From positions 93,828 to 157,827 of the forward strand of contig JBAKBP010003222.1 of assembly GCA_037953745.1 (NCBI GenBank): a DNA stretch of 64,000 bases, given 5' to 3'. Shown in pieces: positions 1-9,827 of this stretch. Below the pieces are notes generated by a model, which saw nothing but the letters and a program-made list of their open reading frames with translations, did no database searches and was not told where the DNA came from. A program made the translations under genes and the position numbers. Position 1 is the first letter of the stretch. The number at the start of each line of letters is the position of its first letter. The stretch is from Lithodes maja. Lineage: Eukaryota > Arthropoda > Malacostraca > Decapoda > Lithodidae.

Positions 1-350
1 ACTTCCCACGCGCTGAAAGGGAGGAAGGGAGGAGGGAGGAGGGAATTAGGCCTACCGGCCCGCGTGGCGCACTCACTGATCCCCGTTACGTAATATCTCT
101 CTCTCTCTCCTCTCATCATTACATATAAGTCCCACACACAATACTTATAACTAATGATATAAAATAGAACTCGTTGACTCAGATGAAAACAAAATACATA
201 TTTATAATACTTATAGTACAACGGCTCACATAAACTAAGTTAGGAAACTCTACACAGACTACAGCCAAAGTTCCTGCCCTGACGATCCTAGCGAGGGTGG
301 GGCCTGACTGGGCGTTCTGTACAGCATGCTCATACTCGACATGCGTCACA
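1..350 (-). repeat. 3' LTR of copy A, terminal 350 bp
   Basis: Positions 1-350 match 7107-7456 almost base for base and end in the same ATGCGTCACA. Only the part of the LTR nearest the internal region is inside the window. The polypurine tract follows immediately. Confidence 0.95.
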
Positions 351-361
351 CCTCCCCCAAG
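351..361 (-). promoter_or_regulatory. Polypurine tract of copy A
   Basis: Plus-strand CCTCCCCCAAG reads CTTGGGGGAGG on the minus strand and abuts the 3' LTR. This is the expected position and composition of the plus-strand priming site of an LTR retrotransposon. The same sequence borders the 3' LTR of copy B at 40161-40171. Confidence 0.85.
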
Positions 362-835
362 ATTTTACTTGCTCAACCCTGAGCTAAAATCTGATATACA
401 GAACCCCATCAAACCCCTCACACCCAGCGACCGCATGGCACTAAAACAACGCTGAGTTTATCACTAAAACACATCTTATAAAAAAAAAATTCACATTTCA
501 TAACTCCTCCCAACAATAGTAAAAGACATAATATCATGCTCCCAGAGCGAGCTTACAGCAGCTCAGCCGTTTGATAGTTCGTGGACTACTCAAACACTAT
601 AGGCTATGACAAACTTATACAATTATCTATATCAAAAAGAAAGAGTTTTTATATGATTTTTATATTTTAATATGTTTTTTTCCGGCTGCACTATAAGGGC
701 AGCCTATTTTCTTCTATACCAAACGCTCAACAATCCTGCTTTACGACCCAATACGCTGGGCTACAACCGCGAGCCAACAAGCACCAAGCGCAAAATACTA
801 CTCAAACCAAAGCAGGAGGCTACCCGTGTGTCAAT

Positions 836-3800
836 TTACCCAGGATCATATACCCCTGAACGACCACATGCAACCTCGTTGTCACAACCGGCAATATGGC
901 GTATGTCCAGGTTATATATCAATAACCTTAGTGACCACCTGGTCAGCCTCATATTCCGATTGTGAAACTGGTCCAAGATCTCGAGAGGGTAATGATCTGG
1001 GTAAACTACACCGACCGGACCATAGGCTGGAACATAGATCTCGAAATGCCCCAGCGCATCATTGTCCTTTTCACTTTCATTCATCAGGCTCTGACACGTT
1101 GCTGGTGCATTCTTAAGTCCGTAGGGCATAACATTACACCGGTAAGTACTCCCGTCCACCACAAAACCACATACCTCTTTAGCGCGCTCGGACAAAGGTA
1201 CTTGCCAGTAACCTTTTACTAAATCAACTTTAGACAAAAACCGAGCATTACCAATTTTATCAACACTATCATCAACCCGAGGAAGAGGATATGGGTTAGT
1301 TGGAGTCAAACCGTTTAGCCTACGGAAATCAATACAGAAGCGTACCTTGCCATCTGGTTTAGGCTGCAGTGTTACGGGGGAAGTCCATTTAACGGTACCT
1401 TTCTCTATCAACCCTCTACCGAGCATATACTCCAACTCATCCCTCAGAGCGGGTAGTTTTATGGGGGGCACACGGTATGGGATTGACTTAAAGGGTAGAT
1501 GGTGCCCCACGTCAACATCATGCATAGCCTGAGTAGTGAGGCCTGGATGTTCAGCGAATACAGTGGGGTATAAACCGAGCAACTGACGGATAGCTTCATA
1601 TTGCGGCTCAGGCAAATGGGCTATAGCCTCGTCAGCCCTTAGGCTCGAGTTCCCCGCCCACTGATCCGCTGAAACATGGTGATCCCAGCTATCCTCCTCT
1701 GAAGCTTGACTGTCCCCCTCTCCTTCTCCACCACGGCCGCAACAAGCCAACACAGGGACAGTGAGAGGCTCAGAGGGGCGCCTCACATACTCTTTTATCA
1801 GGTTCACGTGACATAACTGATTCTTCTTCCTCCTGTCTGGAGTGGCAACAAGGTAATCTAGGTCCGAAATTTTCTCCACAATTTTATAGGGTCCAGTATA
1901 CTTCGCCGACAAGGGGTTACCCACCAAAGGCAACAAAATCAACACCTCCTGTCCCACAATGAACTCCCGGAGCTTCACTTTGCGATCATACCTGTCCTTC
2001 ATTAAAGCTTGTGACCCTGTTAAATTCCGACCTGCCATCTCCAGACTCTTAAGCATGCGCTCACGGCTTTCAAACACATACTTCAACAAGGAACAAGGCG
2101 GCACAGTTCCTTCCCAAATTTCCCGCAGCATATTAAGGGGGCCCCTGACTCGGTGTCCAAAAATCAGCTCGTTTGGACTAAATCCCAGGCTCTCACCAGG
2201 CACTTCCCGAGCAGCAAACAGTACATACGGCAATCCAAGATCCCAATCTCTTCCGTTATCAGCACAATAACACCTGAGCATGCTTTTAAGGGTGGCATGC
2301 CACCGCTCAAGCACCCCTTGGCTCTCAGGGTGATACGCTGACGATACCACCGCCCGTATTCCATGCTGTTGCATTGTTTGCTTAAAGAGATTGGAGGTGA
2401 AATTGGACCCCTGATCAGACTGAATCTCCTCCGGGTACCCGTACCTTGAAAAGTACCACAACAAGTTACTGACTACCGTCTTAGCCATGCCGTTTTTCAT
2501 GGGGTATGCATCGGGGTATCTAGTGGCAACATCCATGATGGTTAACAAAAATTTATTACCAGCCTTTGTGGGAGGGAGGGGACCAACCATGTCAACAACA
2601 ATCTTACTAAAAGGTGGCCCAATTACAGGAATAGGGTGCAACGGAGCTTTAGGAATAACTTGGTTTGGTTTCCCGACCCGTTGACAAATATCACATGAGT
2701 TTATCCAGGACTGCACATGAGACTTCATCCCCGGCCACCAAAACAACTTCCCCAAAGCCGCCACCGTTTTTCTTACCCCCAAATGTCCTGCCAGCGGTGT
2801 GTCATGCGCCAAACTCAGTAGGCTATCCCTGCACTCCCGCGGCACCATCAACTGGTCCACTACCCCGGACCCCATCTTCCAGCTACGGTTAGGGTCTTGA
2901 AAACGCCGATACAGGATGCCATCTAAATAAAAAAAATCTCCCGGCTGTGCATCACCGTCCTCGTCGAGCTCCACAGCTCCATTAGCACACGTTTGGAGCT
3001 CAGGGTCCTCCAGCTGCAACCGACGTATATCTGAGGGTGCCAAGCGATCTAACTGCTCCCGGAGCAATGCATGACCCTCCCCGATACTGAGCTGCTCCCT
3101 CTGTCTCTCTCGATGTTCATAACGTTGCTGTCGTGGAGACTCGTCATGCCCAGCCTCGTCACTCTCGATGACAGGCCCAGGGGCTACTCCAGAACTAAGT
3201 AATGGTGCTAATACTGAATCACCCAGGAGAGCCGCCGAGTCAAAACTCTTAAAACCAACTCCAGCTTTAGCCTCCTCCTGTTGATCGTTCCTCTGCTGGT
3301 CTGAAGACGGAGGACTAGGCTGTGACACTTTAGCTGCCCGAGCTCGGGTGACAGCACACGCCATGGGTTGTGCCTGGCACCGCTCGACCCACTCTCGCTC
3401 TTCCCTACTCACGTCGGCCGGCCTCTCGGCAACGACTAAGGGTAGAACCTCAGAAGCGGGCATTGCAAAGTCGTTGCCGAGAAGAAGGTCGACGCCCTCC
3501 ACTGGCAGTTTCTCCACAATCCCAACATCCAATTCACGTGCCACACCATCCACCTCCAACTCCAACCGCACCAGCGGGTATGACCGAGTTGCATTAATAC
3601 CCTGCACCACCACCACCCGAGCCGCATTTATAGGGTAGCCAGTCAAGTTTTTCATCAAAGTCTGGGAAGCACCTGTATCACGCAAGACCTCTACTCCATG
3701 CTTGCGCCCCGCCCACATCACGCAACCCCGTCCTCTATGGTCGCAAAAAACATCCTGAGCAGGGTTCGAGCCTCCCAGGTGCTTCTGCACTGGCTGTGCC

Positions 3801-5413
3801 TCATCCTCTGACGAACTGCCCCGGGCAAACTCAGAAGACTTCAGAGACACACCAATGTTGCAGGCCAAAGACACAGCTGCTGTAGGTGGTTTGCTAGGAC
3901 AGACTCTTGCAAAGTGCCCCTTTTTATGACATTGATAACACTCTAACTCCCCTTTGGGCTTCCCTTGGTACTGGGAAGGGCCCGGCCCCTTCTTAAATGG
4001 GACGGTGCTAGTCTTGTGGTCAGTCTTGGTATCATAACTCTTGTACTTGTTTGCATAAGATATATTACTAACTCGGGGGGGTGGGGCGTCACGCCCCTTG
4101 TTACCTGCCTCACTACGCTGGGCAGACCCGCACCCACGAATTAATGATAGCCGGAGGTCAGCCATCTCAGCTGCCTCCTGTAGAGTTTTTGGATTCTTTT
4201 CTTTAATAGTTAAAGTCATTTCTGCACCTGTACACTTATAAAACTGCTCGAGCAGAAACAGCTCAGTCAACTGTTCGGCCGTCTCAGCTTTCTCAGAACG
4301 TGTCCAGTTTGTAAGTGCATCTTTTAAGTCCCGGGCATGTTCAAGAAAGGTCGCCTCCCTAGTCTTTGTAACACCCCGAAACTTCAATCGATATGTTTCT
4401 GGTTGCAACTCGTATGCCCGTAGGACAGCTCTCTTCAATTCTGGGTAGTCAATGCAAGACTCTAAAGGCAGTGCATCATAAGCCTTCAGACCCTTACCCG
4501 TAAGTCTTGAGGAGACCAGAGCTGCCCACTTCTCTTCAGGCCAATTATGCTCCCTACACTTCTTCTCAAAACGATTAAAAAATTCTGTGACTTCAGTTTC
4601 ACTAAATGCCGGCACCAACTTGACTAAGTGGGACAAGGACTGTTCTCTTACTTGGCCCTCACGGCCCATCCGAATCCCTGTCGACTCTGCACGAGTCTTA
4701 TCTAAATCTATTTGAGCACAATATTTCTCTGAGTCGTACCTAAGCTCAGCCTCGTGCCTCCTAATCTCAGCCTCAATCTCCTTCTCCTGCTTCCTAGTAT
4801 CATTCTCCTGCTTCCTAGTCTCATTCTCCTGCCTCCTAGTCTCATTCTCCTGCCTCCTAGACTCATTCTCCATCTCCTGCTTCCTAGCCTCATTCTCCAT
4901 TTTAGCAAGCTCGAGTTTAAATATCATCTCAGGAGACAGGCCGGAAGAGGGAGCTGCCACTACTGAAGGAGGGGGGGCAAGAACTGGGGAACCACCATAC
5001 GCACCGCCCGAGGGCACTCCAATCTTCCAATGCTCATCCCTCTGTGGGAGAGTGCTAACCTCCGGCAACTGAGTGGACGGCACTGTGGGAGTCGAGTGAG
5101 AGGGGATCTGGGGAGGAACCCCCCCAAACGCCCTCTCCTCCGAAACCCCATGTCGCCCACGCAACACCCAGGAAATCAGCTCCCCCTTGGACATCCCTCC
5201 TACATTGGATAGACCCAAAACCTTGGCTATCAGGTGCAAGCCATAAACATTCACCCCAGTCAGCCTCTCCTCCGTCACGTGGTACTGCTTACTCACAAAA
5301 AGTCTAGCATCCTCCTCACTAGTTACTAACGGCACCTCCTCAAATAGCATCTCTCGCTCCTCGTCAGTACTAGGGCACGACATACTGAAGTTCACAAAAA
5401 ATTCTCGAGACAA
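836..5413 (-). CDS. Gag-protease-integrase-RT polyprotein, copy A; RT core deleted
   Basis: This 1525-residue frame encodes the structural and enzymatic polyprotein of the retrotransposon. In order it shows: a coiled-coil stretch of seven-residue ENETRRQ-like repeats (about 170-215); a SCAN-like capsid segment (about 340-420, including LFLLEQF); a CX2CX4HX4C zinc knuckle (CYQCHKKGHFARVC, about 491-504); an aspartic protease motif RDTGAS (about 578); an integrase HHCC zinc-binding region (about 868-908); an integrase core with VVDMVG, SDQGSNF and YHPESQGVLER; then the start of RT (RFCIDFRR, KVDLVKGYWQV). Integrase before RT marks the Gmr1 group. After GLKNAPAT about 600 bp present in copy B are missing, removing the catalytic YLDD and most of RNase H. 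The remaining C-terminus is strongly diverged. The frame is open but could not give a working RT. Gag, protease and integrase look complete. Confidence 0.93.
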   Translation of the reverse strand: MSREFFVNFSMSCPSTDEEREMLFEEVPLVTSEEDARLFVSKQYHVTEERLTGVNVYGLHLIAKVLGLSNVGGMSKGELISWVLRGRHGVSEERAFGGVPPQIPSHSTPTVPSTQLPEVSTLPQRDEHWKIGVPSGGAYGGSPVLAPPPSVVAAPSSGLSPEMIFKLELAKMENEARKQEMENESRRQENETRRQENETRKQENDTRKQEKEIEAEIRRHEAELRYDSEKYCAQIDLDKTRAESTGIRMGREGQVREQSLSHLVKLVPAFSETEVTEFFNRFEKKCREHNWPEEKWAALVSSRLTGKGLKAYDALPLESCIDYPELKRAVLRAYELQPETYRLKFRGVTKTREATFLEHARDLKDALTNWTRSEKAETAEQLTELFLLEQFYKCTGAEMTLTIKEKNPKTLQEAAEMADLRLSLIRGCGSAQRSEAGNKGRDAPPPRVSNISYANKYKSYDTKTDHKTSTVPFKKGPGPSQYQGKPKGELECYQCHKKGHFARVCPSKPPTAAVSLACNIGVSLKSSEFARGSSSEDEAQPVQKHLGGSNPAQDVFCDHRGRGCVMWAGRKHGVEVLRDTGASQTLMKNLTGYPINAARVVVVQGINATRSYPLVRLELEVDGVARELDVGIVEKLPVEGVDLLLGNDFAMPASEVLPLVVAERPADVSREEREWVERCQAQPMACAVTRARAAKVSQPSPPSSDQQRNDQQEEAKAGVGFKSFDSAALLGDSVLAPLLSSGVAPGPVIESDEAGHDESPRQQRYEHRERQREQLSIGEGHALLREQLDRLAPSDIRRLQLEDPELQTCANGAVELDEDGDAQPGDFFYLDGILYRRFQDPNRSWKMGSGVVDQLMVPRECRDSLLSLAHDTPLAGHLGVRKTVAALGKLFWWPGMKSHVQSWINSCDICQRVGKPNQVIPKAPLHPIPVIGPPFSKIVVDMVGPLPPTKAGNKFLLTIMDVATRYPDAYPMKNGMAKTVVSNLLWYFSRYGYPEEIQSDQGSNFTSNLFKQTMQQHGIRAVVSSAYHPESQGVLERWHATLKSMLRCYCADNGRDWDLGLPYVLFAAREVPGESLGFSPNELIFGHRVRGPLNMLREIWEGTVPPCSLLKYVFESRERMLKSLEMAGRNLTGSQALMKDRYDRKVKLREFIVGQEVLILLPLVGNPLSAKYTGPYKIVEKISDLDYLVATPDRRKKNQLCHVNLIKEYVRRPSEPLTVPVLACCGRGGEGEGDSQASEEDSWDHHVSADQWAGNSSLRADEAIAHLPEPQYEAIRQLLGLYPTVFAEHPGLTTQAMHDVDVGHHLPFKSIPYRVPPIKLPALRDELEYMLGRGLIEKGTVKWTSPVTLQPKPDGKVRFCIDFRRLNGLTPTNPYPLPRVDDSVDKIGNARFLSKVDLVKGYWQVPLSERAKEVCGFVVDGSTYRCNVMPYGLKNAPATCQSLMNESEKDNDALGHFEIYVPAYGPVGVVYPDHYPLEILDQFHNRNMRLTRWSLRLLIYNLDIRHIAGCDNEVACGRSGVYDPG

Positions 5414-5579
5414 AAGTGTTAAACTCCCTTATGTAAGCACTAATTACTAAATTAACTGGAGTCTCTTAAATGCTCTCCTAATTGCCTTACAAAAAAAAAA
5501 TATTCTTCAATATGTACGCTAAAGTACCAACAAACAAATGTTGTACAACTCTGCAAAAAAAATTATACTGTTCACAAAA

Positions 5580-5597
5580 TCCTAAGCAAGGTCGCCA
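5580..5597 (-). promoter_or_regulatory. Primer binding site of copy A
   Basis: On the minus strand TGGCGACCTTGC starts two bases inside the 5' LTR. TGG complements the CCA end of a tRNA. From memory the first eight bases resemble sites used with tRNA-Arg in some insect elements; this is a recollection and not a search result. Copy B has the same site at 45982-45993. Confidence 0.75.
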
Positions 5598-5599
5598 TT

Positions 5600-7456
5600 T
5601 GTTACGACCGGGCACTCAGGTACACTAGGGCTCTTACACAGGACTCGAGTATGGCTCGCTGCCACAACGGAAACACACGATCCCAACCCCAGAGTACTGC
5701 CAGCCGAACAAAAAACGCCACTACCCTCCAGAGTTCTATCTGCTATAACGGGGTATACAAGAACTCGGTACTAGCGTTTCACACAACAGACTAATAGCAA
5801 GACGGGAGTTATCTAGTCTGGTCAACAATCAAACAAAGAAGAAAGTACTACAACACTAAAGAATAGTGTTGGCCGAAGCCGAAGTAATCCACCCTTGAAC
5901 TAAGAACTTAAGAAGTCCTCCACCCTCTACTTCGGATCGGCACTATTACGTTACGTTAAACAATAGTCCTCGAGCATCAAGCAAGGAATCTTCTGATAAG
6001 TTAGATGCTTCTCGAATACTCATAAGAAGTAAGTATCGGATTTTGAACAGCAATTTAATGAATAACTCACTGGTAATTAAAGGCTTTAAATTGACATAAG
6101 AAGAATTATAAGAATAAGCAATAGGATATGGCAAACATTAAGAAGAAGTACTCCGACAATGCACTGGCAATAGCCTACTAAGATTGTGCTCGTGGGCCAC
6201 TAATCTCTGAAGTAGCTAAGCGTGCCACACATGAAATCAATAGTGCTTAAACAATAATATACATAAGGAGAAGCTTCAATACTATGCTGTATCTGCTGGT
6301 CGAGCAAAGTCTAGCTGGGATATCTAAGGTTAAGAGACAATGGCTGAGCAAGCGGCTCGTAGCCTAGCGAGGTCCTTAAGACTGTGCGGCCAAATTACGG
6401 TAATTGACGGGATGCTCTCTTGAGAGATCCAGATCACTAGTATCTGGTTCTCTCCTGGCGATCCTCTCAAAGTCAAGCAAATGAGATAGCACAGTGTTGG
6501 GTGGCACAGGCAAAAGCCCTCACTCGCAACACAGTGCTAAACTCCCACGGTACACAGTCAGAAAGACCACCTAGGCGTTCCACGTCTCCGTTGCAATTGT
6601 ACTGGTTCAACCGCAACCTAGTACTCATAGGAAATCACAACTCAGAAACCCTATCCCAGTCTAGCATTGCCTAAACCAGCAGAAAACAGGAACATGAATA
6701 ATCGCACACAGGGAAATGCATATACGAGTGCAACAAACATCAATCAATCCTATTCTAGTTAACCCTTCCAAAAATAGGCTATCTAACAGGCTCTTATCTC
6801 GTGAGAACTCAAGCGATAATACTTTGGCTGACTAAATCTGCACCAAAGGGGTCATGGAGGTTAAACAGGGACGAGAAGAGAAGAAGATAGGCTGTTCAGA
6901 GAGTAGAGAAAGTTCACATCAGTCGGAAGAATATGGATAGTTGCAAGGGATATGAGAAGTCGCTTTGCCTGATGAGTTCTGAAGAAATGGTGGCAAGAAC
7001 CTCTCTTTTTATACTCGGCCCTCTAGCGGCATATCTCAAACTACTTAAGGACCGCCCACTGGCAATCATGACGTCATATTCTCTCTCAATCTGGGATCGA
7101 CAAAGAACTTCCCACGCGCTGAAAGGGAGGAAGGGAGGAGGGAGGAGGGAATTAGGCCTACCGGCCCGCGTGGCGCACTCACTGATCCCCGTTACGTAAT
7201 ATCTCTCTCTCTCTCCTCTCATCATTACATATAAGTCCCACACACAATACTTATAACTAATGATATAAAATAGAACTCGTTGACTCAGATGAAAACAAAA
7301 TACATATTTATAATACTTATAGTACAACGGCTCACATAAACTAAGTTAGGAAACTCTACACAGACTACAGCCAAAGTTCCTGCCCTGACGATCCTAGCGA
7401 GGGTGGGGCCTGACTGGGCGTTCTGTACAGCATGCTCATACTCGACATGCGTCACA
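5600..7456 (-). repeat. 5' LTR of copy A (1857 bp)
   Basis: The boundaries are fixed by comparison with copy B: plus-strand TGTTACGACC at the inner edge and GCGTCACA at the outer edge. The length matches the two LTRs of copy B (1856 and 1857 bp). Short reading frames inside (for example minus 6914-7327) repeat in every LTR copy but show no protein family and I do not treat them as genes. Confidence 0.95.
7005..7013 (-). promoter_or_regulatory. TATA box in the LTR
   Basis: The minus strand reads TATAAAAAG here, followed downstream by GAGAGGTTCTTGCC. It is the clearest core-promoter match in the LTR and is conserved in the copy B LTRs (about 39708-39716 and 47400-47409). It would place the transcription start near 6975-6980. 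The assignment is by motif only. Confidence 0.55.
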
Positions 7457-8480
7457 CTATATGCTCAGGCCCAATCCCCATTTTGGGGGTAGCCGACTCA
7501 AGACAGAGCAAGAACAGGGAAAACACAAAAACAACATAAAACAAAAAATAAACACAGATAAAAAACACAAACTCACACACATCCAGGTCACCCAGGAGAA
7601 GACCCAGAGACCCGGGTTACCAAGGTCGCTCCAGCACTCCCCCGGCCCCTGACCACCCGGAGAGGTTCCGATCTCGGCAGGCAGACATGCAGCGGAGCCA
7701 AAGCTACAAGCCCTCCCACCACACTTCCAGGCACACCCTTCATATTAATCGTCCCCCCGGGCCAGGCGCCTGATGGACTATTATCTAGTCGAACTTGCGC
7801 CCGACCCCTTACTCCAAATGACCACGTGTTCACTCAACTATTCACAAGCATTCTCCATTCACTCCTGTCCACCACCACTTTCCCTGCCTGATCTATAGTC
7901 ATTCCTCTATCATCCAAAGCCTTTCTTACACAGTCTCTCCATCTCAATGGGGGTCTTCCTGCCCTTCTATCTCCCCTTGTACCTGACTCACATATTCTCT
8001 TTGTAAGCCTTTCATCTCCCATTCGTTCAACATGACCATACCAGCTCAGCACCCTTCTGTCCACTCTGGCTGACAAATGTTCCTGCTGCCCCACTCTCCT
8101 ACGTATCTCTTCATTCCTCAATCTGTCTCTACGAGTAACTCCACACATACTCCTCAAGCAGCTCATCTCCATCACATCCAGCCCTCTTTTCTCCTTTTTC
8201 TTCAGAGCCCATGTCTCAGCCCCATACATCACTATTGGCACAACAATTCCTTGATACAGTGCACTTTTTACTTTCACTCCGAGATTTCTCGTCTTCCACA
8301 TACTTCCCATTGCTCCGAAAACCTTCCTTCCTTCACACACTCTCTGTTTTACCTCCACTTCCATACCTCCACTCCTGCTTATCGTTCCTCCTAGATATTT
8401 AAAACACTCTACTTGTTCCAATATTTCCCCATCCAGCCTCACATCTAGATTCACCCTATGCTCATCTATTCTAGATGGAA
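7457..8480 (-). mobile_element. 5'-truncated RTE-like LINE
   Basis: A minus-strand LINE 3' end. The C-terminal RT-associated region is at 7834-8454 and the 3' UTR runs to 7457, where it ends in GGGCCTGAGCATATAG. The same terminal sequence recurs at 11743-11868 and 27587-27771, so it is the true 3' end of a family whose tail is short TAGA-type repeats. The Gmr1 LTR of copy A begins exactly at this tail. The 5' truncation point is near 8460-8480. Confidence 0.8.
7834..8454 (-). pseudogene. C-terminal part of an RTE-like reverse transcriptase
   Basis: The 206-residue frame has the order seen after the RT catalytic core in RTE-type LINE proteins: FKYLGGTIS, then VMYGAETWAL, then SWYGHVERM, then AGRPPLRW and an SEWR ending. 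The catalytic YADD and the endonuclease are absent because the copy is 5'-truncated, so it cannot be active. The remaining frame is open with no internal stop, which suggests a fairly young insertion. The family call rests on the spacing of these motifs; another LINE clade with a similar tail is possible. Confidence 0.75.
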
Positions 8481-8824
8481 ATACAGTGTATAAATATAAA
8501 ACAAACCACCTCCTGGCAACACTGCACTGGCCCGGCGGCGTCTTTTAAACTCTCAAATATTATCTTATTTATGTCTGTATGTGCAGATATAACCATTATC
8601 TATTCATGTTTACCTTTCGTTGGCTTCTTAATATTGTTCATAAGGTCGCAGAGTATGGTAAGCAAAAGAATAACATATAAAATATAGGCTATGGCGGAAC
8701 ATGAGGATATCACATTATCGTATAAATTAATTCAGCTTTTCTTTTATATTCCATATATATTAATTATATTAAATAGGTTTAGGTCATTCTAATGGTGTGA
8801 TAAGTGATATCCGGCGGCAAGGTT
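8481..8824. other. Non-coding spacer
   Basis: AT-rich sequence between the RTE-like LINE and the triplet repeat. I see no gene, terminal repeat or convincing motif. Confidence 0.5.
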
Positions 8825-8829
8825 GAGTT

Positions 8830-9150
8830 TGATAGACTATAGTACTATCACCATCATCACTACTACTCTCACCATCATCACTACTACTAGTACTGTCATC
8901 ATCATCACTACTGTCACCATCGTTACTACGATCACCATCACTACTTTCATCATTATCACTACAATTATCACCATTATCACTACTATTATCACCATCATCA
9001 CTACTATTATCACCATCATCACTACTATTATCACCTTCATCATTTCTATCACCATCATCCCTGCTGTTACTACCATCTCTGCTACTGTCATCATCAGAAC
9101 TATCATCATCATCACTACTACTATCACCATTATCACTAATAATATCACCA
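8830..9150. repeat. Imperfect ATC/ACT triplet minisatellite
   Basis: About 320 bp of ATCACCATCATCACTACT-type units, with the clearest period 21 bp around 8965-9030. Several frames stay open because of the triplet period, giving a Ser/Asp-rich frame on the minus strand and a Thr/Ile-rich frame on the plus strand. I regard these as products of composition and not genes. Confidence 0.85.
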
Positions 9151-9257
9151 AGATTACTGGAGGATTCGCCCCGAACACAACTCGCCCCCGACGGGGGGCA
9201 ACAATCATCGCCTTGACCAACTGAAATTACCTGCAAAATTTGGTGACGATACATTAA

Positions 9258-9449
9258 CCCGTTCAGTACCAGTTCTGTCCTTTTCATTTTATACTGGATA
9301 ATAATAGAAGACTCTATTCAGCTTAATTAGAAGGCTTTCAAATATCCTAATCAACCCTTTTTCCACCACAGATCCTTCTTAAGCTCCACAAAATCGTCTA
9401 ATTATAGCTAGAATATGATAAAAAAAAAATGTCGCCAGTACCGAAAGGG
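9258..9449. mobile_element. TTAA-flanked short element (piggyBac-like MITE), 192 bp
   Basis: TTAA lies at 9254-9257 and 9450-9453. The ends are CCCGTTCAGTACC and GGTACTGGCGAC-type inverted (right end reads CCAGTACCGAAAGGG). TTAA duplication with CCC-starting termini is the hallmark of piggyBac-type transposition. No coding capacity. Flanks match other copies of the TGACCT-type block, which supports insertion into it. Confidence 0.7.
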
Positions 9450-9827
9450 TTAAACAGTCTAGGAAAAGTTTAACACTCTTCTTTTGATCTTTGACCTAGA
9501 CCTTTGACCTTAAGTATTAGAATATTTATATGCAATTTATATATATGTTATTTATGTAAAATGCAACTACCAGTCAGCTTATCAAAATTTGAGTAAGTTT
9601 TATGATGAAGGTTGACTTTTGACTTTGGCCTGCGACCTTGATCTATATGTAGGATTATATTTTTGGTTTGCATTAATGTAACCCTGGAAAATCAAATAAG
9701 CATGCCAAACTTCATTAAAGATCATCAACTAGTTCCAGAGGTATTAAAGGAATAGCTGACCTTGACCGTTGACATTCATCTTGATCTCCATGATGTCTGA
9801 AAATTTAACATTTTTATTTTCATTTAA

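Larger units (their letters stand above)
1..7456 (-). mobile_element. Gmr1-like Ty3/gypsy LTR retrotransposon, copy A (left end cut by window)
   Basis: The element reads on the minus strand. Its 5' LTR is at 5600-7456, the internal region at 351-5599, and the last 350 bp of its 3' LTR form the window start. LTRs begin TG and end CA. The internal region holds one long gag-protease-integrase-RT frame, with integrase before RT. Copy B (38305-47852) is nearly identical over most of its length, so both are probably recent. The right flank (from 7457) is the 3' tail of an RTE-like LINE, so copy A landed in or next to that tail. The target duplication cannot be checked because the left end lies outside the window. 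Confidence 0.93.

Noticed and set aside
6914..7327. 137-residue minus-strand frame in the Gmr1 LTR (also at 39618-40031 and 47310-47723)
   Set aside because: It recurs only because the LTR recurs; it spans the TATA region and shows no domain.
7588..7833. 81-residue minus-strand frame after the RTE stop
   Set aside because: Lies in the RTE 3' UTR and matches the non-coding tail at 27660-27771.
8784..9287. Ser/Asp-rich acidic protein frame on the minus strand
   Set aside because: Encoded by the triplet minisatellite; no conserved sequence outside the repeat.
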